In this document: piece after piece, positions 17,599-26,619 of the stretch | Position numbering within the stretch: position 1 is the stretch's first letter | Layout: the number at the start of each line of letters is the position of its first letter | Made by a program: the position numbers and the translations under genes | NCBI RefSeq assembly: GCF_946478885.1 | Contig: NZ_CAMLDX010000015.1 | Coordinates: 1 to 45,806 of the forward strand | Direction: 5' to 3' | Length of the DNA stretch: 45,806 bases | Origin: an uncultured Bacillus sp. | GTDB lineage: Bacteria; Bacillota; Bacilli; Bacillales_B; DSM-18226 | Notes under the pieces: model-generated | The model's database searches: none | What the model saw: only the letters and a program-made list of their open reading frames with translations | Told to the model about the DNA's origin: nothing

Positions 17599-18774
17599 CT
17601 ACTTAGGATTAACCTTTGTTTTGAAAATCTGCTTTCCGTTTTCAAATGTAAGAATCGAAGCTGATTTAATCGGATTATGGTATTGATCGTAGGAAAAGTT
17701 ATCACTTGTAACAAGGGACAAGCCTTTAGTTTCTTCCAGCGCTTGTTTGATTTTTTCCGGAACGTCGCCAGCACGTTTGATGGCATCAGCCAATAAATAG
17801 CCTGTATCATATCCTAACGCATTAAAGGCATCCGGTGTTTTATCATATTCTTCTTTAAATGACTGAACAAATTTTTGTACTTTTTCATCTGTATCAGAAG
17901 AGGAATAATGGTTTGTAAAGAAAACATTATTTACCGCATCTGCTCCGGCAATTTCCACCAGTTTCGGAGAATCCCAACCGTCTCCGCCGATAAAAGGAAC
18001 ATCAAGTCCGATTTCCTTCGCCTGTTTCAGAATTAAGCCTACTTCCTCATAATAGCCAGGAACATAAACGACTTCCGGTTTTTTACCTTTGATCTTTGTT
18101 AAAGTGGCACGGAAATCCGTCTCCTTTTGTACATAGGCCTCTTTAGCAATCACTTCACCGCCGTTTTCTTTAAGTGATTCTATAAATGATTCGGATAACC
18201 CCTTCGAATAATCACTAGAACTGTCAATCAAAATAGCGGCTTTTTTCAGCCCTAATTCATTGGCGGCATACTGCGCAGAGATTTTTCCTTGATAAGGGTC
18301 GATGAAACATGTCCTGAAAATATAATCATTTAGTTTTCCATCCTTGTATGTAATATCAGGACTAGTAGCAGGAGGAGCAATTATTGGAATTTTATTCTTC
18401 TGGGCGATTTGAACCTGAGCGATAGTGTTTGTGCTTGTGGAAGCGCCGATAATAGCTGATACATTTTCTTGGCTGATTAATTTAAGGGCCACACTGGTGG
18501 ATTCTGCTGCATCTGATTTGTTATCTATGACAATAAGCTTAATCTTCTTCCCGTTAATGCCTTCTTTGTTAATTTCATCGACGGCTAATTCGAGTCCTTC
18601 TTTAATCCCCTGTCCATAGGAAGCAACATTTCCAGATAATTCGAGGTTCACTCCAATTTTGACACTGTCGTTGCTGCCAGTAGCCGGCTCGTCTTTTCCC
18701 CCTGAACAGGCTGCCAGCAGTCCCGCTGTCAGTATAAAGGACATGAAAATGGCATTTCGTCTTTTCTTCCTCAT
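17599..18774 (-). CDS. Branched-chain amino acid binding lipoprotein (LivJ/LivK-like)
   Basis: Extracytoplasmic substrate-binding protein that captures branched-chain amino acids for LivHMGF. The N-terminus is a lipoprotein signal: RKKRR basic start, a hydrophobic core and the lipobox LLAAC with Cys23, after which the mature lipoprotein is anchored to the membrane. The Peripla_BP_6 fold begins at VKIGVNLELSGNVASYGQG and includes AIIGASTST. ATG 18774 follows GGGAGGAG; an in-frame TTG at 18789 overlaps that site and is rejected. Length is 391 residues. It is the first gene of the operon, behind a promoter overlapped by a CodY-like box. Ligand choice is inferred from the cassette. Confidence 0.9.
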   Translation of the reverse strand: MRKKRRNAIFMSFILTAGLLAACSGGKDEPATGSNDSVKIGVNLELSGNVASYGQGIKEGLELAVDEINKEGINGKKIKLIVIDNKSDAAESTSVALKLISQENVSAIIGASTSTNTIAQVQIAQKNKIPIIAPPATSPDITYKDGKLNDYIFRTCFIDPYQGKISAQYAANELGLKKAAILIDSSSDYSKGLSESFIESLKENGGEVIAKEAYVQKETDFRATLTKIKGKKPEVVYVPGYYEEVGLILKQAKEIGLDVPFIGGDGWDSPKLVEIAGADAVNNVFFTNHYSSSDTDEKVQKFVQSFKEEYDKTPDAFNALGYDTGYLLADAIKRAGDVPEKIKQALEETKGLSLVTSDNFSYDQYHNPIKSASILTFENGKQIFKTKVNPK

Positions 18775-18862
18775 TTTGTCTCCTCCCAATTATTATTTGT
18801 TTCCTAAATGCTCCTTCTCTGAGGCGGCTTAATGAAGGAGAATATTCCTGAAAATAAGTTGG

Positions 18863-18904
18863 AATATTCTGAAATATTTTACCTGATTTTTTGGAATTCG
18901 TCCA
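18863..18904 (-). promoter_or_regulatory. Candidate liv promoter with overlapping CodY-like box
   Basis: On the minus strand TGGACG (18904-18899) and TAAAAT (18881-18876) are 17 bases apart, each close to the sigma-A consensus. The sequence 18863-18877 differs from the CodY box AATTTTCWGAAAATT at three of 15 positions, keeps the central TTCWGAA, and overlaps the -10. A second weaker AT-rich half match lies at about 18841-18857. Repression by CodY when branched-chain amino acids are plentiful is the expected logic. Confidence 0.5.
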
Positions 18905-19053
18905 CTGAAATGCAATAATATCTATTGTTTTTACTTGATTAATATAATGATATAGCTGCGCGAATTTCCTGATTTTAAAAAATAACGTTGTGTAAGTATA
19001 AAAAATACATAATAGGGGAATGATATAGCAAAAAATAAAGCAGGGGAGATCGT

Positions 19054-19239
19054 ATGATCCAGGTTAAACTGTTCGACCAGGAGCATGAAAAAGATTTAGA
19101 ATTGGATATGAACCGTTTCCTAGAGCGATTAGATGAAAAAAAACTGATAGACATTAAATACAATGTAGCCGCAATGCCTGAAGAGGATGAGGAAGAGCAA
19201 ATCTATTGTTTTACTGCAATGATCATTTATAGAGCCTGA
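19054..19239 (+). CDS. cse60: Sporulation protein Cse60-like
   Basis: Small acidic protein of 61 residues similar, by memory, to Cse60 of B. subtilis, a mother-cell protein made under sigma-E during sporulation; its molecular role is unknown. The recognisable parts are the start MIQVKLFDQEHEKDLELDMN and the end CFTAMIIYR. AGGGGAG precedes ATG 19054. I could not find a convincing sigma-E promoter upstream. Its stop codon lies inside the terminator stem. Confidence 0.8.
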   Translation: MIQVKLFDQEHEKDLELDMNRFLERLDEKKLIDIKYNVAAMPEEDEEEQIYCFTAMIIYRA

Positions 19240-19257
19240 AAACAGGCTCTATTTCTT
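19229..19257. terminator. Terminator between convergent cse60 and ytfP
   Basis: A perfect 10-bp stem, ATAGAGCCTG (19229-19238) and CAGGCTCTAT (19243-19252), with an AAAA loop and a following TTCTTT overlaps the cse60 stop codon. Confidence 0.8.
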
Positions 19258-19301
19258 TGACGGGCTTTTTATTGTCCGGATAAAGACTGAAGCAGAGTGG
19301 A

Positions 19302-20588
19302 TTAACTGGATTCACTGCCTGTGCTGTGCTGTCTGGAAAAATCGGCGGCACTTTGGCCTGCAAGCCGGCCTGTGACAAAAGCTGCTGTAATATTATATCC
19401 TCCTGTATAACCGTGGATATCCAAGATTTCTCCACAAAAATACAATCCTGGTATAATTTTGGACGTCATGGATTTTGGCTCGATTTCTTTAATGGAGATT
19501 CCTCCTCCTGTGACAAAAGCCTTTTCAATGGACAGTGTTCCATGGACGGCGAAGCTGAACTTTTTACAACTAGCTACAAAATTTTTCAACTTATCCTTTG
19601 ACAGTCCGGAGGCTGGCATCATGGGATCGATCTGGTTTCTTTCCAGAAGAAACAGGGTAAATCTCTCAGGCAGAAATCCTTTAAGGAGATTTTTCAAACT
19701 CTTTTTAGGCTCTGCTTTAAGCAGTTTGGAGAGCTCCTGTAACAGCTGTTCTTCTTTTTTAACCGGAAAAACATCGAGAGCGACCATGACCTCATGGAAA
19801 GGAGATTTTTTCAATTCCTTGACAATGAATTGACTGCACCGCAGAACCGCAGGACCACTGATTCCAAAATGAGTGAAGATCATATCCATTTGATGGGTGA
19901 TAATCGCTCTGCCTTTGGCGTTTAATAAGCTTAAAGCAACATTACGCAGGGAGATCCCCTGAAGTTTCTTTTCTTTGATAAAGGGCTCATTCGATATAAC
20001 AGGTACTTCAGTTGGAAATAATTCGGTAATGGTGTGTCCGGCTTTTTTTGCCCATGAATAGCCATCACCTGTGGATCCGGTTTGTGGAACTGACTTTCCT
20101 CCAACTGCAATAATGACGCTTCTTGTTTGATAAGATTCCCCTGTTTTCAGCCAGATCGTTTTAGAATGATCATGGTGGAAATCAATTGTTTCAACAGGAC
20201 TGTTCTTTTTCACCCTTACATGAAGTTCGCTTAGTCTTTTTAACAGAGGATCAATGACTGATTGGGCGCTGTTGCTGACGGGAAACATCCGTCCATGATC
20301 TTCTTCTTTCAATGGGACACCTAGTTTTTCAAAGAAGGAAATGATATCCTCGTTGTTAAATAGTGTAAAAGCACTGAACAGGAATCGTCCATTTCCAGGT
20401 ATGTTCCTGATAATTTCTTCAACAGGTAGACGATTGGTGACATTGCAGCGTCCGCCTCCTGAAATCGCTAGCTTTCGCCCAAGCTTGTCTCCTTTTTCTA
20501 TGAGCAGAACACGCTGACTTTTTTCAGCTGCTGAGATGGCTGCCATCAGTCCAGAAGGGCCGCCTCCAATTACGATAACATCATACAT
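19302..20588 (-). CDS. ytfP: HI0933-family FAD-dependent oxidoreductase YtfP
   Basis: Flavoprotein of the HI0933/BaiN-like family, 428 residues, cytoplasmic. The N-terminal Rossmann dinucleotide-binding motif is [11 protein letters not shown], then GGGRCNVTN, a family signature near residue 50, and a C-terminal [19 protein letters not shown] that completes the FAD site. The natural substrate is not known. The gene is divergent from ytgP, as in B. subtilis. The stop lies about 50 bases from the cse60 terminator. Confidence 0.9.
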   Translation of the reverse strand: MYDVIVIGGGPSGLMAAISAAEKSQRVLLIEKGDKLGRKLAISGGGRCNVTNRLPVEEIIRNIPGNGRFLFSAFTLFNNEDIISFFEKLGVPLKEEDHGRMFPVSNSAQSVIDPLLKRLSELHVRVKKNSPVETIDFHHDHSKTIWLKTGESYQTRSVIIAVGGKSVPQTGSTGDGYSWAKKAGHTITELFPTEVPVISNEPFIKEKKLQGISLRNVALSLLNAKGRAIITHQMDMIFTHFGISGPAVLRCSQFIVKELKKSPFHEVMVALDVFPVKKEEQLLQELSKLLKAEPKKSLKNLLKGFLPERFTLFLLERNQIDPMMPASGLSKDKLKNFVASCKKFSFAVHGTLSIEKAFVTGGGISIKEIEPKSMTSKIIPGLYFCGEILDIHGYTGGYNITAAFVTGRLAGQSAADFSRQHSTGSESS

Positions 20589-20756
20589 ATTTTGGCACCT
20601 TTCGAATTAAAGTTTAAATCCATAATAACTAAAGCTTCTTGCGATGAAAAGAGTCACTTTTTCGCCGTTTTTTATAAAAACCGCCTATGTATCTATCGCA
20701 TATTGAGACAAGAACGGTTACAATTAAGTATTGTGTGGCTTTTTATTTTTCTAGGT

Positions 20757-20776
20757 TCAGGAATGGTCATTCCTGA
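20757..20776 (+). promoter_or_regulatory. Hairpin in the ytgP leader
   Basis: TCAGGAATG (20757-20765) and CATTCCTGA (20768-20776) form a perfect short inverted repeat ending 21 bases before the ytgP start. No T run follows, so it is not a terminator; it could be an operator or an mRNA structure near the ribosome binding site. Confidence 0.4.
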
Positions 20777-20797
20777 TGAATAAGGAGAAAAGAGTTT

Positions 20798-22414
20798 ATG
20801 TCTTCAAAGCTATTAAGAGGTACATTTATTTTAACATTAGGTACAATCATTTCTAAAGTACTCGGTTTGTTCTATGTCATTCCTTTTGATGCGATCGTCG
20901 GAGAGCAGGGTACAACTCTTTATCAATATTCGTATGTACCTTATACGATTTTTATCAGTATTGCAACAGCCGGGATTCCACTGGCTATCTCTAAATTTAT
21001 AGCTAAGTACAATGCTCTCGAAGAATATGCAGTAGGACGGAAGCTGTTTAAGTCTGGATTAGCAGTCATGCTGGTAACCGGGATTGTTTCCTTTCTTATC
21101 CTCTATTTAACAGCGCCGTTTTTAGCGGATTTGATTATACGGGACAACGATCAGATGACAAAAAGAGAAGATGTCATTACGGTGACGCGGGCTGTCAGTT
21201 TTGCTCTGATTATCGTTCCGATTATGAGCTTGATTAGGGGCTTTTTTCAGGGGCATCAATCAATGGGACCATCTGCTGTATCACAGGTAGTCGAACAAAT
21301 TGTCCGGATTGTATTTCTTCTGGCAGGCGCGTTTTTCATTTTATATATTTTTCATGGCGAGATGGTTGAAGCCGTAAGCATTGCTACGTTTGCTGCTTTC
21401 ATTGGAGCAATTGGTAGTCTTGTCATTCTGTTATGGTATTGGTATAAGAGAAAACCATACCTGGATGAACTGCTTCTCCAGGATAAAGGAACGATGGATA
21501 TCTCATTACGTGATATGTATAAAGAAATTCTTCTTTATGCTGCACCGTTTGTATTTGTCGGCATTGCCAATCCGTTGTTTCAATTTATCGATCAAATTAC
21601 GTTCAATCGCGCGATGGTTGAAATTGGGCTGGCGAAAGAATCTGACTTCGCCTTCAGTGCATTGAACTTTTATGCCCATAAGCTGGTTATTATTCCTGTT
21701 TCGCTAGCTACAGCCTTTTCTTTAACGTTAGTGCCGAATATTACAACGGCCTATGTTGAACAGGATGTTAAGAGCATGCAGAGAATGCTGAATCAAACCT
21801 TTCAGGTCTTATTGTTTATAACTGTACCAGCCGTTGTCGGGATGTCCCTTTTAGCGGAGCCTATCTCAACTGTGTTCTACGGGCATGATCTATTTCGCTC
21901 CGAAGTATTACGGGCTTATACACCAGTGGCGCTTCTATTTGCGTTGTATTCCGTGACAGCAGCTATTATGCAGGGGATTAATGAACAGCGATTTACCATC
22001 TTAAGCCTGCTCGTTGGTCTTTTGATTAAATTAAGTTTAAATATTCCATTAATTAAAATGATGGAAACAAAAGGGGCTATTTTAGCTACTGCCCTTGGTT
22101 ATGGTGCAGCCATATTGATTAATTTGTATGTGATTAAAATATATGCTGGATATCGTTATAAATTAATATGGCGCAGAACGCTCTTGATTGTGATCTTTTC
22201 ACTGATGATGCTGTTAGGTGCAGGAGCAGTCTATTGGATTTTCACGCTGTTTTTATCTCCTGCCTCTGTTTGGCAGTCTCTTATCATCATTCTCGTATGT
22301 GCATTTACAGGCGTATTGATCTATAGCTTTTTAGGATTGCGCTCGAAACTCGCAAATATATTATTTGGGGACAAGGTAGAAAGACTTAAGCAAAAATTAC
22401 ATGTGAAAAGTTAA
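20798..22414 (+). CDS. ytgP: Lipid II flippase MurJ-type (YtgP)
   Basis: Polytopic membrane protein of the MOP superfamily, 538 residues with about 14 hydrophobic segments. YtgP is the B. subtilis MurJ homologue that flips lipid II for peptidoglycan synthesis. Family features seen are the start LLRGTFILTLGTIISKVLGLFYV, the GIPLAISKFIAKYNA segment and RGFFQGHQSMGPSAVSQVVEQ. Related proteins such as SpoVB export sporulation peptidoglycan precursors; gene order next to ytfP favours YtgP. AAGGAGAA lies before ATG 20798. Confidence 0.9.
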   Translation: MSSKLLRGTFILTLGTIISKVLGLFYVIPFDAIVGEQGTTLYQYSYVPYTIFISIATAGIPLAISKFIAKYNALEEYAVGRKLFKSGLAVMLVTGIVSFLILYLTAPFLADLIIRDNDQMTKREDVITVTRAVSFALIIVPIMSLIRGFFQGHQSMGPSAVSQVVEQIVRIVFLLAGAFFILYIFHGEMVEAVSIATFAAFIGAIGSLVILLWYWYKRKPYLDELLLQDKGTMDISLRDMYKEILLYAAPFVFVGIANPLFQFIDQITFNRAMVEIGLAKESDFAFSALNFYAHKLVIIPVSLATAFSLTLVPNITTAYVEQDVKSMQRMLNQTFQVLLFITVPAVVGMSLLAEPISTVFYGHDLFRSEVLRAYTPVALLFALYSVTAAIMQGINEQRFTILSLLVGLLIKLSLNIPLIKMMETKGAILATALGYGAAILINLYVIKIYAGYRYKLIWRRTLLIVIFSLMMLLGAGAVYWIFTLFLSPASVWQSLIIILVCAFTGVLIYSFLGLRSKLANILFGDKVERLKQKLHVKS

Positions 22415-22419
22415 AAAAA

Positions 22420-22460
22420 GAGGATGACAAATCAGGAAGAAAATTGGATTTGTCATCCTC
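22420..22460. terminator. Bidirectional terminator between ytgP and the coiled-coil gene
   Basis: A perfect 14-bp stem, GAGGATGACAAATC (22420-22433) and GATTTGTCATCCTC (22447-22460), is followed by a T run only in the minus direction (from 22419 down), so it chiefly serves the minus-strand gene. Confidence 0.8.
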
Positions 22461-22465
22461 CGTTA

Positions 22466-22708
22466 TTAATATCCGTCCTGACGCAGCCCAAGTCTTCTTT
22501 CGATTCTATCCAAGCGGCGATCGATCTGATCAATACGGCGGTCTAATCTCTCGACTTGACGTTCTAGTCGCTCAATGCGCCGATTCATGCCTCCCAGAAA
22601 TCCTGGTACAAACTGTCCTCCTGGTACGAGCTGTCCCTGCTGACGAGAATCCACAGCTGGCTGCTGATGCGGAATTTGCTGATATGGAATTTGATGATAA
22701 TAATCCAT
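22466..22708 (-). CDS. Gln-rich N-terminus plus Arg-rich coiled coil, unknown function
   Basis: Not a family I can name. The protein has 80 residues from ATG 22708 (84 from ATG 22720). GAGGAG abuts the first ATG but stands 12 bases before the second, so I prefer the second. The N-terminal third is rich in Gln, Pro and Tyr (YHQIPYQQIPHQQP); then comes a Gly-rich hinge (FVPGFLGGMN) and about five turns of RRIERLERQVERLDRRID-type heptads, with Leu/Ile at core positions. The pattern suggests an oligomerising spore-coat or surface-associated protein. Its own terminator and ribosome binding site support its being a real gene. Confidence 0.7.
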   Translation of the reverse strand: MDYYHQIPYQQIPHQQPAVDSRQQGQLVPGGQFVPGFLGGMNRRIERLERQVERLDRRIDQIDRRLDRIERRLGLRQDGY

Positions 22709-22965
22709 TGTTGCCGACATCTCCTCTTCATGATTTTTGAATCTTACAACACGGTTAATGTAAACGCGTATTGCTTATTCTTTTTTTAGCATACTAACCG
22801 GACCGGTAAAATAATCAGCGGTTCAGCTTGTATGATAACAGTCTATGGATTATGGATAAAATGGTCATGGATAAAAGCCTAAAAAGGCTGAAATGAAGGC
22901 CTATTTTTGTTAGGGAGGATGGTGAGGTCAGCTTTTCACTTTTTTTAATCGGGGAGGGATTTTTT

Positions 22966-23676
22966 TTGCGGATTGATAAAATGCTGGCGAATTTAGGCTT
23001 TGGAAGCCGAAAAGAAGTAAAAAAACTATTAAAAGACGGTGCTGTGACCATTAATGAGAGAGTTGTAAAGGATGCGAAAGAGCACGTAAATCCCTGTGAA
23101 GACATCGTGACATTATATGGTGAAGTCATTGAATATAAAGAATTTATCTATTTAATGATGAACAAGCCACCTGGAGTCATTTCCGCAACAGAAGACGGCA
23201 TAGAGGACACGGTCATTGATTTGCTTGAACCAGAGGATACGGTTTTTTCTCCTTTTCCGGTTGGCAGACTTGATAAGGACACTGAAGGCTTGTTATTACT
23301 CACAAATGACGGACAATTAGCCCATCGTCTTTTATCTCCAAAGAAGCATGTTCCGAAAACTTATTTTGCTGTAATTGACCAAGAAGTAACGGAGGAGGAT
23401 GTGCGCGCTTTTCGCAATGGTATCATGTTGGATGACGGGTATGTAACGAAACCGGGGAATTTGCGGATTTTAAAATCAGGTGCTCATTCAGATGTTGAAT
23501 TGACGATTACAGAGGGGAAATTCCATCAGGTAAAAAGAATGTTTCAGGCGGTGGGAAAGCGGGTGGTATATTTACAAAGAATTTCGATGGGACCGCTGCA
23601 ATTGGATGAAACGCTGGAACCCGGAGAATATCGAGAATTAACAGATGAAGAAATCCAACAATTGCAGGATTCCTAA
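22966..23676 (+). CDS. ytzG: RsuA/RluB-type pseudouridine synthase YtzG
   Basis: Modifies uridine to pseudouridine in RNA, probably rRNA. An S4 RNA-binding domain fills residues 1-50 (RIDKMLANLGFGSRKEVKKL), followed by the catalytic domain with GRLDKDTEGLLLLTNDG, in which the Asp of RLDKDT is the catalytic residue, and KTYFAVID. Length is 236 residues. The start is TTG 22966, with GGGGAGGGA about eight bases upstream. The target uridine is not known from sequence. Transcribed convergently with ytzE. Confidence 0.92.
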   Translation: MRIDKMLANLGFGSRKEVKKLLKDGAVTINERVVKDAKEHVNPCEDIVTLYGEVIEYKEFIYLMMNKPPGVISATEDGIEDTVIDLLEPEDTVFSPFPVGRLDKDTEGLLLLTNDGQLAHRLLSPKKHVPKTYFAVIDQEVTEEDVRAFRNGIMLDDGYVTKPGNLRILKSGAHSDVELTITEGKFHQVKRMFQAVGKRVVYLQRISMGPLQLDETLEPGEYRELTDEEIQQLQDS

Positions 23677-23745
23677 ACAGCAGTACTGAAAAACAGGAAG
23701 CTTGCTAAGCAGATACATGAATTCTTAGAGAAATGATGAGCAAAA

Positions 23746-23773
23746 AAAGCCGCCTTTGATAAGAGGCGGCTTT
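23746..23773. terminator. Bidirectional terminator between ytzG and ytzE
   Basis: The stem AAAGCCGCCT (23746-23755) and AGGCGGCTTT (23764-23773) is flanked by an A run on the left, so it works for the minus-strand gene and probably for ytzG. Confidence 0.8.
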
Positions 23774-23799
23774 CGCACTCTATGTGAGTGCTACATTCA

Positions 23800-24021
23800 T
23801 TACGATGTCATTTTTACTCTCTTTTTAGTTGTTGTCCATTTTCCACGACTGGGACTGAAGACCAGGTCGTTGTACGCTAAAACATTCAAGTCTCTCTGTA
23901 TTGTACGAGGCGTGATGCCAAATTCCTCCACAAGTTCCTGAGTTGTAACAGTTCCTTTCTTACTAATAAACATGTAGATGGATTTGATACGGTTTAACAT
24001 CCGGTTAGTTGAAGGTTTCAA
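23800..24021 (-). CDS. ytzE: DeoR-type helix-turn-helix protein YtzE
   Basis: Small DNA-binding protein of 73 residues, essentially a DeoR-type winged helix alone: RIKSIYMFISKKGTVTTQEL, then the recognition part EEFGITPRTIQRDLNVL and a basic wing (SPSRGKWTTTKKRVK). It lacks the sugar-binding domain of full-size DeoR regulators, as in the B. subtilis orthologue. The start is TTG 24021, preceded by GGGAGTGG; the frame upstream to 24126 is open but has no start signal. Targets are unknown. Confidence 0.85.
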   Translation of the reverse strand: MKPSTNRMLNRIKSIYMFISKKGTVTTQELVEEFGITPRTIQRDLNVLAYNDLVFSPSRGKWTTTKKRVKMTS

Positions 24022-24496
24022 TAAACCACTCCCTATCCTTTTTTCAAACCTATGACAAATTCCTGCATCCGACGTTTTAGTGAAGAAATTAATCTTCGAA
24101 AATTTTAGCTTCTTTTCCCCGGACAACCCCTTTTCTAAACTACTTATGACAATTAAGCCATATCTTTATTTATATAATATCCATAATAACATAAACTTTC
24201 CACTGTAAACCGTGAATTTACAAAATAATAATTATTTACTCCCTCACTACACTATGAAAATGATGTATAGGATATGATCATTTTGATAAATTCGTAAAAA
24301 AAATAGACCATTTGCCGTTATTATATAATGAAATATGTGATTGAAATAATGTGCTACGGATAGGGCTGTATTTGTAGCATGGGTGGATAATGGTATGATG
24401 GAATAAAATATGCTTATACCGCTATCGTTATTGAACGGCAAAATAGGTGCCATAATGGATGGATTGCAAATCATTGAATGAATGGGAGTGCTTAAC
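24022..24496. promoter_or_regulatory. AT-rich control region between ytzE and pepV
   Basis: No gene is supported here. A likely pepV promoter is TTGTAG (24372-24377), 16 bases, TATGAT (24394-24399) with an extended TGG. TTTGCCGTT at 24311-24319 and AACGGCAAA at 24434-24442 form a 9-bp inverted pair flanking this promoter. GGGAG at 24484-24488 is the pepV ribosome binding site. Confidence 0.5.
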
Positions 24497-25924
24497 ATGG
24501 AACAGTCTAATTGGTTTGATGAAGTAATGAAGAGAAAAGAAGATTTAATCAATGAGACGAAAAGACTACTGCAAATTAAAAGTGTTTTAAATGAAGCAGA
24601 AAAAACTGACGAGGCACCGCTTGGCCGCGGTGTGAAGGAAGCATTGGATTATATGCTTACATTAGGAAAAAAAGATGGGTTTCTTGTGCAAAATACAGGC
24701 AATATAGCAGGGCATATCGAATTCGGCGAAGGAGAGGAATTGGTCGGGATTCTTTGTCATGTTGATGTTGTTCCAGAGGGTGACGGATGGTCAAGCGATC
24801 CCTTTGCGGCAGAAATTCGTGATGGAAAAATCTATGCCCGCGGAGCAATTGATGATAAAGGGCCTACCATGGCTGCTTATTTCGCGATGAAAATTGTAAA
24901 GGAATCTGGTTTACCTTTAAAAAAACGAGTTCGAATGATCATTGGAACAGATGAAGAAAGTGAATGGCGCTGTGTGGACTATTATTTTCAGCATGAGGAG
25001 ATGCCGACAATTGGTTTTGCACCAGATGCAGATTTTCCGATTATATTTGCCGAAAAAGGGATTTCTGATTTCGACCTTATTATGGTTAACGGGGAGGATC
25101 GTAACGAAAATGCAAGCAGTGCGTCCAAATTAGAGGTTTTGTATTTTCAGTCAGGGAGAAGATACAATATGGTTCCCGATTACGCAAAGGCCGTTTTGCA
25201 TATAGAACAGGGCCACTCTGAACTGGTGCAAAAATTTGAAGAATACATAACGCTTCATCATCTAGAGGGCGGGCATTACGAGGATAAAGGAGACTTAGTT
25301 CTCGAACTAAAAGGAGTATCAGCTCATGGGATGGAGCCGGAAAAGGGGAAAAATGCCGGTTTGTTTTTAGCCGAATTTATATATGCCAATAATCCGGATC
25401 AAAAGGCAGAGCCATTTTTTACATTTGCTTCAAAATATTTTTATCAAGATTCAAGAGGCGCTAAGCTGGGAATTGCCTGCTCAGATGAAATTTCAGGTGA
25501 GCTTACCATTAATGTAGGTAAATTAACTTACGATGTTAAGCAAGGCGGGAGGTTTGGCCTCAATCTCCGTTATCCCGTAACCAATAAGATCGAAGAAACG
25601 AAGGAAAAATTAGAAGCCTTTATTGAGGATAAAAACTTCGCCATTGCCAATTTCTCGGACTCAAAGCCTCATTATGTGGCGGAGGATCAAGAGTTGATAC
25701 AAATTCTAAAAAAGGTTTATGAAGAGCAAACAGGAGAAGCAGCTGAACTGCTGGCGATAGGCGGAGGTACTTATGCAAGGTCGCTGCAATCGTGCGTAGC
25801 TTTCGGTCCTTTATTTCCAGGAAGAGAAGATATCGCGCACCAAAAAGATGAGTATATGTACATTGATGATTTACTGAAGGCTACAGCGATCTATGCCCAG
25901 GCGATTTATGAACTAGCTCAATAA
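24497..25924 (+). CDS. pepV: Dipeptidase PepV (M20 family)
   Basis: Zinc dipeptidase that cleaves a broad range of dipeptides in the cytoplasm, 475 residues. Metal ligands are recognisable as His in GILCHVDVVPEGDGW, Asp in GAIDDKGP, Glu-Glu in GTDEESEW, Asp in APDADFP and a late His in REDIAHQKDE. The lid domain of PepV lies between the catalytic halves (about residues 185-380). ATG 24497 is chosen over TTG 24482 because GGGAG lies between them at the proper spacing. The B. subtilis name is ytjP. Confidence 0.93.
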   Translation: MEQSNWFDEVMKRKEDLINETKRLLQIKSVLNEAEKTDEAPLGRGVKEALDYMLTLGKKDGFLVQNTGNIAGHIEFGEGEELVGILCHVDVVPEGDGWSSDPFAAEIRDGKIYARGAIDDKGPTMAAYFAMKIVKESGLPLKKRVRMIIGTDEESEWRCVDYYFQHEEMPTIGFAPDADFPIIFAEKGISDFDLIMVNGEDRNENASSASKLEVLYFQSGRRYNMVPDYAKAVLHIEQGHSELVQKFEEYITLHHLEGGHYEDKGDLVLELKGVSAHGMEPEKGKNAGLFLAEFIYANNPDQKAEPFFTFASKYFYQDSRGAKLGIACSDEISGELTINVGKLTYDVKQGGRFGLNLRYPVTNKIEETKEKLEAFIEDKNFAIANFSDSKPHYVAEDQELIQILKKVYEEQTGEAAELLAIGGGTYARSLQSCVAFGPLFPGREDIAHQKDEYMYIDDLLKATAIYAQAIYELAQ

Positions 25925-25982
25925 TGAAGGGCAGCCGTCTCGAATAGGCCGGGTTCGATATTTACAATGATTGGGGGGCATC

Positions 25983-26552
25983 ATGGAAAGAAAAACACAT
26001 TATTTTTTGGCTGTAAAAATACCTGATCGGATCAAACAATCCATCCATACCAGAGTGGTCATGAAACAAGGTATTTTTCAGTTTAAGCGATGGGTTCACG
26101 AGCAGGATTATCATATTACTTTAGCATTTCTGGGAAATGCCGATTCTCAAGAGCTTGCCCGCTTAGCTACCTATATCAAACAGAGCATCCTACATGAAGG
26201 AGCGTTTCCGTTAACAATTAATCATATAGGTGTATTTGGTAAGCAGACCGCTCCCCGTATATTTTGGGCGGGAGTGGCAAAGCAGGAACGCCTGTATCAA
26301 TTGCAGTCTTTAATCTTTAAGGCATGTCACAAGGCAGGCTTTATACTGGAGACAAGGCCGTTCAAACCTCATATGACATTAGCAAGGAATTGGAGTGGGG
26401 AAGCGTTTGAAAGGAAGTGGTTGGAGGAGTACAATCCGTTTAAAACGGATGACACTGCCTTTCAAGTGCAGGAAATTGTGTTATACCGTACAAAAATCGA
26501 CAGCCTGCCAAAATATGAAGCGGTTACAAACTTTTTTTTAAAAGCTGAATAG
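25983..26552 (+). CDS. thpR: RNA 2',3'-cyclic phosphodiesterase (2H family)
   Basis: Opens 2',3'-cyclic phosphates on RNA; formerly called 2'-5' RNA ligase (YtlP in B. subtilis). It has 189 residues and the two HxTx motifs of the 2H phosphoesterase fold, HITL in the first half (DYHITLAFLG) and HMTL in the second (FKPHMTLARN). ATG 25983 follows a G-rich ribosome binding site (GGGGGG); an upstream TTG at 25971 overlaps the site. It starts 58 bases after pepV and is followed by the ytlQ-like gene. Confidence 0.9.
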   Translation: MERKTHYFLAVKIPDRIKQSIHTRVVMKQGIFQFKRWVHEQDYHITLAFLGNADSQELARLATYIKQSILHEGAFPLTINHIGVFGKQTAPRIFWAGVAKQERLYQLQSLIFKACHKAGFILETRPFKPHMTLARNWSGEAFERKWLEEYNPFKTDDTAFQVQEIVLYRTKIDSLPKYEAVTNFFLKAE

Positions 26553-26619
26553 ACTATTAAGACGGGAAACACAAGGCTAAAGATGGAGAAAAACCGAAAT
26601 GTAAGCGGGGGAAACGGAA

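Noticed and set aside
18975..19050. A sigma-E promoter before cse60
   Set aside because: ATACATAAT resembles a -10, but no -35 of the right type lies at the needed distance.
20592..20783. A 63-residue open frame between ytfP and ytgP
   Set aside because: It lacks a ribosome binding site, covers the divergent control region and the leader hairpin, and has no recognisable features.
24247..24552. A 101-residue minus-strand frame overlapping the pepV start
   Set aside because: It covers the pepV promoter and ribosome binding site, and its composition is that of AT-rich non-coding DNA.
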